A stretch of DNA of 64,000 bases, taken from contig CAVSKX010000005.1 in the NCBI GenBank assembly GCA_963728765.1, positions 1 to 64,000 of the forward strand, read 5' to 3'. The DNA is from AC-32 sp963728765 (GTDB taxonomy: Bacteria > Actinomycetota > Thermoleophilia > Gaiellales > Gaiellaceae). The position numbers were made by a program, and so were the translations under genes. The notes below the pieces were generated by a model. That model searched no databases and was not told the origin of the DNA. It saw only the letters and a list, made by a program, of their open reading frames with translations. Of the stretch, positions 16,446-24,491 are shown piece after piece; positions within the stretch are counted from its first letter, which is position 1, and each line of letters begins with the position of its first letter.

Positions 16446-17177
16446 GTGGCAGGGCTCGAGGGCAAGACCGCGGTCGTCACCGGCGCCTCGAGTGGGATGG
16501 GGGCCGCGATCGCCCGTGCGCTTGCCGCCGAAGGCGCCGGCGTTGCCGGCGGCGCGCGCCGCGTCGACCTGCTCGAGACCGAGATCGCGCTCGAGCTCGA
16601 CGTCACCGACGCGGCGAGCTCCGAGCGCTTCGTCGAGGAAGCCGTCCGCGAGCTCGGCGGGCTCGACATCCTCGTCAACAACGCCGGCCTGAGCCTCGGG
16701 CGCGATCCCTTCGACGACGGCAACGAGGAGGACGAGGAGACCGTCCTCGAGACGAACGTCCACGGCCTGCTGCGGATGACCCGCCTCTGCCTGCCACACA
16801 TCCGCGACGGCGGCCACATCGTGAACATGGGCTCGATCGCCGGCCGACAGGCCTACGAGAACGCGGCCGTCTACATCGCGTCGAAGTTCGCCGTCCGCGG
16901 CTTCACCTACGCGCTGCGCGAGGACCTGCTCGGCCGGCCGATCCACCTCACCACGGTCGACCCGGGTCTCGTCGAGACTAACTTCTCGCGCGTGCGCTTC
17001 CGCGGCGACGAGGAGAAGGCGGCGGCGGTGTACGCGAACGTCGAGCCCGTCCGCCCCGAGGACGTGGCCGACTGCGTCGTGTTCGTGCTGACCCGGCCCC
17101 CGCACGTGAACATCGACGAGCTCGTGGTCAAGGCCCTCGCCCAGTCGACCCCGGTGAAGATCGTCCGAACCACCTGA
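16446..17177 (+). CDS. Short-chain dehydrogenase/reductase
   Basis: A 243-residue classical SDR starting at GTG. The cofactor-binding TGASSGMG is at residues 12-19, NNAG lies mid-protein, and the catalytic serine is in NMGSIAG, followed by the Y-I-A-S-K tetrad segment. It resembles the YdfG/serine-3-dehydrogenase subgroup, which use NADP and broad hydroxy-acid substrates, but substrate cannot be read from sequence. Its TGA overlaps the ATG of the downstream debranching-type glycosidase (TGATG), so the two are translationally coupled and may act on related carbohydrates. Confidence 0.88.
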   Translation: MAGLEGKTAVVTGASSGMGAAIARALAAEGAGVAGGARRVDLLETEIALELDVTDAASSERFVEEAVRELGGLDILVNNAGLSLGRDPFDDGNEEDEETVLETNVHGLLRMTRLCLPHIRDGGHIVNMGSIAGRQAYENAAVYIASKFAVRGFTYALREDLLGRPIHLTTVDPGLVETNFSRVRFRGDEEKAAAVYANVEPVRPEDVADCVVFVLTRPPHVNIDELVVKALAQSTPVKIVRTT

Positions 17178-19246
17178 TGCCGCTCACGATCCTCGAGGGC
17201 TCGACCTTCTGCATCTGCGACGAGCTGGGCGACATCACCGGCGAGACGCAGGGCCTGTTCGCCGAGGACACGCGCTTCCTCTCGCGGCTGTGCCTGACAG
17301 TCAACGGCGCAGCGCCGCTGCTGCTCTCGTCCGGCAAGGTCGAGTACTTCTCGGCGGCCTTCTTCCTGCGCAACCCGGTCGCGGGTGTGCTGCCGCAGGA
17401 CTCGCTCTCGATCGTGCGGCACCGCTTCGTCGGGGACGGGATGCAGGACCGCGTGACCGTTCAGAACCAGTCGATGGAGCCGATCGCGTTCGAGCTCGCG
17501 CTCGACGTGGGAACTGACTTCGCGGACATCCTGTCGGTCAAGGAGCACGACTTCGCGCTCGGCGATCCCGAGCGGGCGGCACCCCTGCCGGGTCCGGCCT
17601 CGTGCCGCTACGAGGACGAGCACAACCAGTTCGTCCTCGAGGAGACGGGCGACGACGGCACTGCGCGCACGCAGGTGATCCTGTCTCGACGCGGCGAGGT
17701 CGAGGATCGCAGGGTCGTCTACCGGCTCGAGCTGGGGCCCCGCGAGAGCTGGGAGCTGCGGCTCGACATGCTCGCGTCGATCGACGGCGACTCGGTGACG
17801 CCGCGAACGGCCGAGCGGCGCTTCGGAGAGGAGCAGACGCGCGTGCGCGAGTCGCTCGCGGCCTGGCAACTCCGCGTGCCGCAGATCCGCGCCGACTGGG
17901 ACTTCATCGACCACGCCTTCTTCCAGTCGGTCTCCGACCTCGCCTCGCTGCGGATGCGCGGCACGGGCCGGACCGGGCGGATGCCTGCCGCCGGGATGCC
18001 CTGGTTCATGACGGTCTTCGGCCGGGACACGCTGATCACGTGCCTCCAGACCTTGCTGTTCGGGCCCGAGCTCGCGCGCACGGCGCTCGAGGTGCTGAGC
18101 GAGCTGCAGGCACGGGACGACAACGCGGACGTCGACGCCGAGCCGGGCAAGATCGTCCACGAGTTGCGCATGGGAAGGGCCGCGCAGAAGTGGTTCCGCA
18201 CCTACTACGGCACCGTCGACGCAACGCCGCTCTACCTCGTGCTGCTCTCGGAGGTCTGGCGGTGGACGGACGACTCCGCGTTCGTGCGCAGCCTGAGGGA
18301 GCCTGCGCTGGCGGCGCTGCGCTGGATCGACGAGTTCGGCGACCGCGACGGCGACGGCTTCGTCGAGTACGAGCGGCGCACTCCGCGCGGGCTCGAGAAC
18401 CAGTCCTGGAAGGACTCGCACGACTCGCAGCGCTTCCACGACGGCTCGCTCGCGAAGACGCCGATCGCGCCGGTCGAGGTGCAGGGCTACGTCTACGACG
18501 CCAAGCTGCGCACAGCCGAGATCGCGCGCGAGGTGTGGCGCGACCGCCCGCTTGCGGAACGGCTGGAGAACGAGGCGGCCGACCTGCAGCGGCGCTTCGA
18601 CGAGGCGTTCTGGACCGACGAGCGCGGCGGCTATTACGTGCTCGCGCTCGACGGCGAGAAGCGGCAGGTCGACTCGCTCGGCTCCAACGTCGGCCACCTG
18701 CTCTGGAGCGGGATCGTCCCCGCCGCGCGCATCGACGCCGTGGTCGACCACCTGATGGGCGAGGAGCTGTGGTCGGGGTGGGGCGTCCGCACGATGTCCT
18801 CCGGCGACGCGGGCTACAACCCGCTCTCGTACCACAACGGCACCGTCTGGCCCCACGACAACTCGCTGATCGCGCACGGGCTCGCGCGGGCTGGGCGGTG
18901 GCCCGAGGCGCAGCGGATCGTGCGCCGGATGCTCGGCGCTGCGTCGTTCTTCGGGTACCAGCTGCCCGAGGTCTTCGCCGGCCTGCCGCGGGCCGAGACG
19001 CCCTTCCCGATCGCGTACCCCACGGCTGCGCGCCCGCAGGCCTGGGCCGCCGGGACGCCCGTGCTGCTGCTGCAGGTGCTGCTCGGCCTCGAGGCAGACC
19101 GGCGCCGCCACCAGCTGCTCACGTGCGCGCCCGAGGAGCTGCCGTCGTGGGCGGGCCGCGCGCTGCGGCTGACCGGCATCCGCGCGTTCGACCGCGCCTG
19201 GGACGTGCGTGTCGAACACGGGCGTGTCACCGTTGACGAGGCCTGA
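17177..19246 (+). CDS. Glycogen-debranching-type glycosidase
   Basis: A 689-residue protein in two parts. Residues 1 to about 200 form a beta-rich N-terminal domain like the GDE_N_bis domain of amylo-alpha-1,6-glucosidases. The rest is an (alpha/alpha)6 barrel with PWFMTVFGRDTLI, RMGRAAQ, GTVDATPLYLVLLSEVW, DRDGDGFVEYERR, GLENQSWKDSHDS and VEVQGYVYDAK. Acidic residues in the last three are candidates for general acid and base. There is no signal peptide, so it acts on intracellular alpha-glucans or glucosylated metabolites. It is coupled to an SDR gene and followed by a GT4 glycosyltransferase, suggesting a small storage-sugar locus. Confidence 0.85.
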   Translation: MPLTILEGSTFCICDELGDITGETQGLFAEDTRFLSRLCLTVNGAAPLLLSSGKVEYFSAAFFLRNPVAGVLPQDSLSIVRHRFVGDGMQDRVTVQNQSMEPIAFELALDVGTDFADILSVKEHDFALGDPERAAPLPGPASCRYEDEHNQFVLEETGDDGTARTQVILSRRGEVEDRRVVYRLELGPRESWELRLDMLASIDGDSVTPRTAERRFGEEQTRVRESLAAWQLRVPQIRADWDFIDHAFFQSVSDLASLRMRGTGRTGRMPAAGMPWFMTVFGRDTLITCLQTLLFGPELARTALEVLSELQARDDNADVDAEPGKIVHELRMGRAAQKWFRTYYGTVDATPLYLVLLSEVWRWTDDSAFVRSLREPALAALRWIDEFGDRDGDGFVEYERRTPRGLENQSWKDSHDSQRFHDGSLAKTPIAPVEVQGYVYDAKLRTAEIAREVWRDRPLAERLENEAADLQRRFDEAFWTDERGGYYVLALDGEKRQVDSLGSNVGHLLWSGIVPAARIDAVVDHLMGEELWSGWGVRTMSSGDAGYNPLSYHNGTVWPHDNSLIAHGLARAGRWPEAQRIVRRMLGAASFFGYQLPEVFAGLPRAETPFPIAYPTAARPQAWAAGTPVLLLQVLLGLEADRRRHQLLTCAPEELPSWAGRALRLTGIRAFDRAWDVRVEHGRVTVDEA

Positions 19247-19262
19247 GGCGTTGCTTGCGATG

Positions 19263-19307
19263 CCGATCTCAGGACGGACGAGCTTTGCTCGTGCGTCCGT
19301 CTGAAAT
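19263..19307. repeat. 45-bp palindromic repeat, copy A
   Basis: The hairpin GGACG-G-ACGAGC (19272-19283), loop TTT, GCTCGT-G-CGTCC (19287-19298) sits in a 45-bp unit that begins CCGA and ends TCTGAAAT. An equally long relative lies at 31361-31405, and its stem bases differ in a pair-preserving way. Here it lies after the debranching-enzyme stop and may act as its terminator. Confidence 0.65.
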
Positions 19308-19343
19308 CGCGATCCCAGGCGTCTGCCGTGAGAATGTGGCGCT

Positions 19344-20378
19344 GTGAGGATTGCCGTTGTTAGCCCACCGTGGTTCCCGGTGCCGCCGACGGGCTACGGC
19401 GGGATCGAGTGGATCGTCTGGTTGCTGGCCGAAGGGCTGACGGCCCAGGGTCACGACGTCACGCTCTTCGCCTCCGGGGACTCGCGCACCAACGCGAAGC
19501 TCGCGGCCGTTTATCCGACCGCGCCGAGCGAGCTGATCGGCCGGACGATGCCCGACCTGCGCCACCTGCTCTCGGCGCTCGAGCAGGCGGGCGACTTCGA
19601 GGTGATCAACGACCACACGGGGCCGCTCGGAGCGGCCCTCGGCGAGCTCGTCGAGACGCCGGTCGTCCACACCGTGCACGGGCCGCTCGACGGCGAGCCG
19701 GGCGAGGTCTACGAGGCCATCGGCCGTGTCGCGCCCGGCACCGGGCTGATCTCGCTGTCGATGAACCAGCGCCGCCCGAAGCCGGACCTGAACTGGGTTG
19801 CGAACGTCCCGAACGCCCTCGACCTCGAGCACTATCCGTGCCATCCGCACAGGGGCGACTACCTGCTCTTCCTCGGCCGGATGAACCACGAGAAGGGCGC
19901 GCACCGCGCGATTGCCGTGGCGATGGAGCTCGGCCTTCCGCTCAAGCTCGCCGGAAAGGCACGCGAGCCGCGCGAGCAGGCGTACTTCGAGGAGTTCATC
20001 GAGCCGCACCTCGGCAACGGGATCGAGTACCTCGGCGAGGTCAAGCACGGCATGAAGGTCGAGCTGCTGCAGAACGCTCGCTGCACGCTCTTCCCGATCG
20101 AGTGGGAGGAGCCGTTCGGGCTCGTGATGATCGAGTCCATGGCCTGCGGCACGCCGGTGATCGCGACACGGCACGGCGCGGTCCCGGAGGTGATCGAGGA
20201 GGACGGCCGCGGCGGCCTGATCGTCGACAACTGGCGCGAGATGCCCGCCGCCCTCGAGCGCGCCGACGAGATCGACCCTGTCGAGTGCCGACGCTATGCG
20301 GAGGAGGGCTTCGCGCCCGAGCGGATGGTCGCGGACTACCTCGTCGCGTACGAGAAGGCGGCTAGCTCGGGTCGCTGA
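19344..20378 (+). CDS. GT4-family glycosyltransferase
   Basis: A 344-residue GT-B glycosyltransferase, GTG start. The N-terminal Rossmann half has the donor/acceptor loop (PPTGYGGIEWIVWLLAEGL) typical of GT4. The second half has LFLGRMNHEKGAHRAI and the GT4 signature E-W-E-E-P-F-G-L-V-M-I-E-S-M-A-C-G-T-P-V, whose two glutamates bind the nucleotide-sugar donor. It transfers a sugar with retention of configuration. The donor is not determinable. It lies about 100 bases after the debranching-type glycosidase on the same strand. Its 3' end overlaps the convergent MarR gene by 17 bases. Confidence 0.9.
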   Translation: MRIAVVSPPWFPVPPTGYGGIEWIVWLLAEGLTAQGHDVTLFASGDSRTNAKLAAVYPTAPSELIGRTMPDLRHLLSALEQAGDFEVINDHTGPLGAALGELVETPVVHTVHGPLDGEPGEVYEAIGRVAPGTGLISLSMNQRRPKPDLNWVANVPNALDLEHYPCHPHRGDYLLFLGRMNHEKGAHRAIAVAMELGLPLKLAGKAREPREQAYFEEFIEPHLGNGIEYLGEVKHGMKVELLQNARCTLFPIEWEEPFGLVMIESMACGTPVIATRHGAVPEVIEEDGRGGLIVDNWREMPAALERADEIDPVECRRYAEEGFAPERMVADYLVAYEKAASSGR

Positions 20379-20820
20379 GCTCGCGGAGGAGACTTCGGAG
20401 CTCCTCGAACCGTCTTTCTCCGAGCTGCTGCGCCCACTCGGCCTCGAGCTCGCCGACCGCCTCGCGGATGGCGCCCACCGCCGAGCTGCCCCGTGAGGTG
20501 AGCGCGACGCGCTTCGAGCGGAGATCATCCGGGTCCGGCCGGCGCTCGAGGTAGCCGAGGCGCTCGAGCTCGCCGAGCAGGTAGTTGAGCGCCTGCTTGC
20601 TGATCCGCAGCCGCGCCGCCAGCTCGGACGGCCTTGCACCCTCGGGCCCGGGGTACTGGAACACGTTCAGGCGCGCGGCGTCGAGGTCGTCGAAGCCGCG
20701 CTCGTGCAGCGCCGCGAGCATCCGCCGCTGCACGACCTCCCAGGGCATGCGCAGGAGCGCGCCGATGAGCGGAGGGCCGGGGGAGGTAGTAAAAGCACTT
20801 GACGGAGTAGGTGTAAGCAT
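20362..20820 (-). CDS. MarR-family transcriptional regulator
   Basis: A 152-residue MarR protein. The winged helix is at about residues 60-115: GARPSELAARLRISKQALNYLLGELERLG, then a wing DPDDLRSKRVALTSRG. Dimerising helices lie on each side. The ATG at 20820 is the only start that keeps the conserved PPLIGALLRMPWEVV helix. The gene is divergent from the cupin gene at 20864 over a 43-base gap. One arm of an inverted repeat lies inside its first codons, so it likely represses both genes. The ligand is unknown. Confidence 0.88.
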   Translation of the reverse strand: MLTPTPSSAFTTSPGPPLIGALLRMPWEVVQRRMLAALHERGFDDLDAARLNVFQYPGPEGARPSELAARLRISKQALNYLLGELERLGYLERRPDPDDLRSKRVALTSRGSSAVGAIREAVGELEAEWAQQLGERRFEELRSLLRELSDPS

Positions 20821-20838
20821 ATAAGGTCAAGTCACTTT
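20792..20838. promoter_or_regulatory. Inverted-repeat operator and promoter between MarR and cupin
   Basis: AAAGCACTTGAC (20792-20803) and GTCAAGTCACTTT (20826-20838) form a near-perfect inverted repeat with a 22-base centre. The left arm contains a TTGACG -35-like box (20799-20804), and TATAAG (20820-20825) is a -10 candidate for the cupin gene. A MarR dimer binding here would block both divergent promoters. Confidence 0.6.
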
Positions 20839-20863
20839 ACCATCGACGCACGAGGAGGGCACC

Positions 20864-21310
20864 ATGACGACGGCTATGCGTGACGAGATCAAGGTCGGCG
20901 AGCTCGCGATCAGGTTCCTGGTCGAGAGCGGGGATTCGAACGGCGCGGTCGCCGTCTTCGAGTTCGACGTTCCTGCCGGCGCGAAGGTGCCCGTGGCGCA
21001 CAGCCACGACGGCTACGAGGAGACGATCTACGGCCTCGCCGGCGTCCTGACGTGGACCATCGAAGGCACGCCGGCCGACGTCGGCCCCGGCGACGCGCTG
21101 TGCATTCCGCGCGGCGCCGTGCACGGCTTCGACAACGGCGGCGACGTCGACGCCACCGCGCTCGCCATCGTGACGCCCGGCATCCTCGGGCCCGACTACT
21201 TCCGCGAGGTCGCCGGCGTCCTCGCCGCAACTGCCGGCAGTCCACCCGACCTCGCAGCGATCGCAGCGGTCATGCGCCGCCACGGCCTCACTCCCGCGCC
21301 GCCTGCGTAA
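20864..21310 (+). CDS. Cupin-domain protein under MarR control
   Basis: A 148-residue single-domain cupin with GAGGAGG before its ATG. The first motif V-A-H-S-H-D-G-Y-E-E-T-I-Y-G gives H45 and H47 plus an acidic ligand, and the second motif P-G-D-A-L-C-I-P-R-G-A-V-H gives the later histidine. This complete 3-His/1-Glu set implies a bound metal, so a dioxygenase or quercetinase-like activity is possible. The C-terminal 35 residues form a helical tail. Its expression is probably derepressed by a ligand of the divergent MarR protein. Confidence 0.85.
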   Translation: MTTAMRDEIKVGELAIRFLVESGDSNGAVAVFEFDVPAGAKVPVAHSHDGYEETIYGLAGVLTWTIEGTPADVGPGDALCIPRGAVHGFDNGGDVDATALAIVTPGILGPDYFREVAGVLAATAGSPPDLAAIAAVMRRHGLTPAPPA

Positions 21311-21388
21311 CCGCACGAGGGATCAACCTCGAGGTGACTACGGCCGATTTCTTGGGCGTCTCTGGCCGCAAGAACCGAAGGAGTCGCC

Positions 21389-21559
21389 ATGCGGAAATTC
21401 GTCGAAGTCTTCGCCCGCTGCCGCGAGGAGCGCGGTCAGACGATGGCGGAGTACGGCGTCGTGCTCGCGCTCGTCACCCTCGCGGTGATCGGAGCGATGA
21501 CGATGCTCTCGAGCAACATCAGCGGCGCGTTCACGGCCGTCTCGGGAATCCTCCCCTAG
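21389..21559 (+). CDS. Flp/Fap-type pilin
   Basis: A 56-residue pilin with AGGAG upstream of its ATG. After a basic leader (MRKFVEVFARCREERG) comes Q-T-M-A-E-Y-G followed by a hydrophobic helix LALVTLAVIGAMTML, the standard Flp pattern. The prepilin peptidase would cut after the glycine before QTMAEYG, leaving the essential glutamate at mature position 5. Flp subunits polymerise into thin Tad pili for adhesion or DNA uptake. No tad/cpa ATPase, peptidase or secretin lies nearby, so this is an orphan pilin dependent on machinery elsewhere. It is convergent, with 3 bases to spare, with the GNAT gene. Confidence 0.85.
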   Translation: MRKFVEVFARCREERGQTMAEYGVVLALVTLAVIGAMTMLSSNISGAFTAVSGILP

Positions 21560-21562
21560 CGC

Positions 21563-22345
21563 TCACGCGTCTTCCCGCCCGCTGAGGTAGTTCGGCCGCA
21601 CGTACTGCGGCTCGAAGCCCGCGCGCGCGATGTTGCGCCACGAGCCGCCCCGCTCACCGCCGCGCGGCTCGCCGGTCTCCGTCGCGACGACCTCGCAGCC
21701 GGCTGCCGCGGCCGCGGCGATGCGCGCGGCGAGGATCGCATTCTGCGCGCCCTTGCGGCGATGCTCGGGCACCGTCGCGGCGACTCCGAGCCAGCCGACG
21801 GTGCCGGTGACGTAGAGCGCCCCGACACCGGCCGGGTCGGCGCCGTCGAACGCGACGAAGCAGTGCCAGCCCGGCCGCGCGGGCAGGCGCGCGACCCAGT
21901 CGCCGAAGAAATCGGGCGTCCCGTAGCCGCGGACGAACGCTTCCGCGAAGGCCCCGCCCTCTTCGACCCGATCGACTCGTAGCTCCGTCGCAGCCTCCGG
22001 CGCGTCGCTCGCGGCCCGCGTGAACTTCGTCCAGCCGTGGCCGCTCGTGAAGCCGCGACGTTCGAGCCATGCCGGCAGCTCCGCCGGCTCGGCCTGCGGC
22101 GCGAGCGCGATCGCCCAGCCGATCCCTTCGCCGAAGAAGGACACGATCCGGTCGAGCGCGTCTTCCGTCGCCGGCCTCTCCAGGCCCAGGCCGAGCACGC
22201 GGTTGAACATCGCCGAGCGCGGATCGGCCTCGAGCCGGATGCACAGCGCTCCCGCGAGCTCCGCCGTGCGCGGGCCGAGGCTCGCGGGCGCGACCGCGTA
22301 GAGGTCGCGGAACGCCTCCAGCTCGGCGAGCTCGGCGGGGTGCAT
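21563..22345 (-). CDS. GNAT-family N-acetyltransferase
   Basis: A 260-residue protein whose ATG at 22345 overlaps the TGA of the upstream MFS gene (TGATG). The GNAT acetyl-CoA site is recognisable as VGWLGVAATVPEHRRKGAQNAILAA in the C-terminal half, with the R-R-K-G-A pyrophosphate loop. The N-terminal half of about 120 residues is an accessory domain. Acceptor unknown. Coupling to an MFS exporter could suggest detoxification of a compound that is both acetylated and exported, but this is inference. Confidence 0.85.
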   Translation of the reverse strand: MHPAELAELEAFRDLYAVAPASLGPRTAELAGALCIRLEADPRSAMFNRVLGLGLERPATEDALDRIVSFFGEGIGWAIALAPQAEPAELPAWLERRGFTSGHGWTKFTRAASDAPEAATELRVDRVEEGGAFAEAFVRGYGTPDFFGDWVARLPARPGWHCFVAFDGADPAGVGALYVTGTVGWLGVAATVPEHRRKGAQNAILAARIAAAAAAGCEVVATETGEPRGGERGGSWRNIARAGFEPQYVRPNYLSGREDA

Positions 22346-23571
22346 CACACGGCTGCTTCGACCGCCGGCTCGTTGGGGACGATCGGCCCGCGCCGGCGGA
22401 GGCCGCGCACCTCGGGGACGAGCAGCACCGCGAGCGTCGCCGTCACGCTGATCACCCCGCCCGCAAAGAGTGTCGCGCGGGTTCCGACGACTTCGGCGAT
22501 CGGCCCGGCCGCGGCGAGCCCGAGCGGGATCAGCGCGAAGGAGCCGAGGGCGTCGTACGAGTACACGCGCGAGAGGCGGTCCTGCGGAATCTCCTGCTGC
22601 ATCGTCGTGTCCCAGAGCACGCCGAACGTCTCGGTGCCGATCCCCGCGAGCAGACCCAGCACGAGCACCGCGAGGAGCGGCAGCGGGATCGCCAGGCCGA
22701 ACAGCAGCGGCGCGCTCAGCAGGTAGCCGAGCGTCGCCACCAGCAGCATTCGCCGAGGGCACAGCCGCAGCATCAGCACGCCGCCGGCGACGAGGCCCAC
22801 GGACTGCGAGGCGCCGATCAGCCCCCAGCCGGCGGCGCCGTGGAAGTGCTGCGTCGAGACGGCCGGGCCTAGCACGCCTTCGGTCCCCTGCTGTACCGCG
22901 TTGACGAACCCGAACTGGAGCACGATCGCCCACAGCCACGCGCGCCCGGTGAACTCGCGCCAGCCGAGCTTGAGGTCGGTGACGAAGTTCGACGACTCCA
23001 TGTGCAGGCTGCGCGGCAGCCGCATTGCGGCCAGCAGGGCCGCGGCGGCGAAGAAGGTGACCGCGTCGACCGCGACCCCGGTTGCGGGACTCGTTGCGTA
23101 GACGACGAAGCCGGCGACCGCGCCGCCCAGAATCGCCGAGCCGTTGAGGCCCAGGCGCAGGAGCGCGTTCGCCTGTTGGAGGAGCCGCTCGGGAACTGTC
23201 TGCGGCACGATCCCGCTCGAGGCCGGGAAGAAGAAGGCGCTGCTGGTCCCGTTCACCGCCGCGAGTGCCGCCAGCTGCCAGACACGCGCGTGGCCAGAGA
23301 AGAGCAACACCGCCACCGCCGCCTGGCTAGCACCGGAGAGCAGGTTCGACACGACCATCACGTGGTGGCGCGGCAGGCGGTCGGCCCAGATCCCGCCGAC
23401 GAGCAGGAACGCGACCATCGGCACCGTCCGCGCTGCGAGCACGTAGCCGAGGTCGGCCTCGGAGCCGGTGAGGTCGAGCACGGCGAAGGCGAGCGCGATG
23501 ATCCCGAAGGAGCCGCCGACGAATGAGACGGTGCGGCCGAGGAAGAGCAGGCGGAACTCGCGCTCCGCCAA
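22345..23571 (-). CDS. MFS exporter of the enterobactin/multidrug type
   Basis: A 408-residue major facilitator with about 12 helices, TTG start at 23571. The loop between helices 2 and 3 carries GGIWADRLPRHHVMVVSNL, the MFS motif A equivalent. WDTTMQQEIPQDRLSRVYSYD is the segment characteristic of the MFS_3/EntS-like exporter group. It likely pumps a small hydrophobic compound out. It is preceded by an MBL hydrolase (10-base gap) and overlaps a GNAT gene, giving a three-gene minus-strand unit. Confidence 0.88.
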   Translation of the reverse strand: MAEREFRLLFLGRTVSFVGGSFGIIALAFAVLDLTGSEADLGYVLAARTVPMVAFLLVGGIWADRLPRHHVMVVSNLLSGASQAAVAVLLFSGHARVWQLAALAAVNGTSSAFFFPASSGIVPQTVPERLLQQANALLRLGLNGSAILGGAVAGFVVYATSPATGVAVDAVTFFAAAALLAAMRLPRSLHMESSNFVTDLKLGWREFTGRAWLWAIVLQFGFVNAVQQGTEGVLGPAVSTQHFHGAAGWGLIGASQSVGLVAGGVLMLRLCPRRMLLVATLGYLLSAPLLFGLAIPLPLLAVLVLGLLAGIGTETFGVLWDTTMQQEIPQDRLSRVYSYDALGSFALIPLGLAAAGPIAEVVGTRATLFAGGVISVTATLAVLLVPEVRGLRRRGPIVPNEPAVEAAV

Positions 23572-23581
23572 CGGGCCGAGC

Positions 23582-24424
23582 CTAGGACGCCTCAGCGCGT
23601 TTCTCCCAGTAGCGCTTCAGGCCGGCGTACGACTGCCAGAACGGCATCGCCTGCTCGTACGCCTCGCGGTCGGCGCCGAGGTCGGCGGCCGCGGCCGCCT
23701 CGAACTCGTCCTCGCTCGCCCCGTCGCGGACCCGGTCCGCCCACTCGCGCAGGCGGAGCCGCAGCTTGCCGAGGTGCCGCTCGACGTCGTCGGCGACGCC
23801 GAAGTGGATCAGCGCCAGCCGGTCCGGCCGCCGTGCTTCGATCTCGTCGAGCGTGCGCTCCCAGGCCTCGAGGTCGACCTCCGGTGGCGGGGTGGGCGGG
23901 AGGACGAACGCGCTGGGCTGGATCCGCACGCCCGCGGCGTCGCCGGCGTAGAGCGTCCCGTCCGGCCCGACGTAGCAGACGTGGTGCGAGGCGTGGCCGG
24001 GGCTCGGGAAGCACTCGAAGCCGAGCACGCGGTTGCCGAGCGCGTGAACGTTCGCCTCGGGAACGGGCGCGAGCTCGCCCCAGAGGCGGTCGAAATCGTC
24101 GCCGTAGAGCCGCCGAGCGCTGCGCTCGAGCCGCGAGGGGTCGACGAGGTGCGGCGCGCCGAGCTCGGAGACGTGCACCTGCAGCCCCGGGTGCTCGCGC
24201 ACGAGCGCGCCCGCGGCGCCCGCGTGGTCGAGGTGGATGTGCGAGAGCAGCAGGTGCCGCAGGTCCTGCAACTCGAGCCCACGCTCGGCGAGCCGGGCCT
24301 TCAGCTCCGGGACGCAGCTCGAGGGCCCGCAGTCGTGCAGCGCGAGCCCGTCGTCGGTCTGGAGCAGATAGCAGCCGATGACCCGCTCGTGCCCCAGATG
24401 GCGTAGGTCGAGCGGCTCAGGCAC
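23582..24424 (-). CDS. Metallo-beta-lactamase-fold hydrolase
   Basis: A 280-residue MBL-fold protein, GTG start. Metal-binding motif H62-I-H64-L-D66-H67-A-G is intact. Later ligands are in SPGHASHHVCY and YAGDA, and the final histidine is probably in LALIHFG. The family hydrolyses thioesters, lactones or phosphodiesters. The long C-terminal helical extension (about residues 205-280) suggests a thioesterase or lactonase-like type. It leads the MBL-MFS-GNAT unit. Confidence 0.88.
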   Translation of the reverse strand: MPEPLDLRHLGHERVIGCYLLQTDDGLALHDCGPSSCVPELKARLAERGLELQDLRHLLLSHIHLDHAGAAGALVREHPGLQVHVSELGAPHLVDPSRLERSARRLYGDDFDRLWGELAPVPEANVHALGNRVLGFECFPSPGHASHHVCYVGPDGTLYAGDAAGVRIQPSAFVLPPTPPPEVDLEAWERTLDEIEARRPDRLALIHFGVADDVERHLGKLRLRLREWADRVRDGASEDEFEAAAAADLGADREAYEQAMPFWQSYAGLKRYWEKRAEAS

Positions 24425-24491
24425 GCGGCCGATGCTAGCTCGGCCCGAGGCGGGGGCGAGGCGGAGCCGAGCCCCGCCCCCCTCGGACTTC

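Noticed and set aside
21563..22939. A 458-residue fusion of MFS and GNAT sequence
   Set aside because: The extension beyond 22345 lies in a nonsense frame over the MFS gene, and the TGATG overlap supports separate genes.
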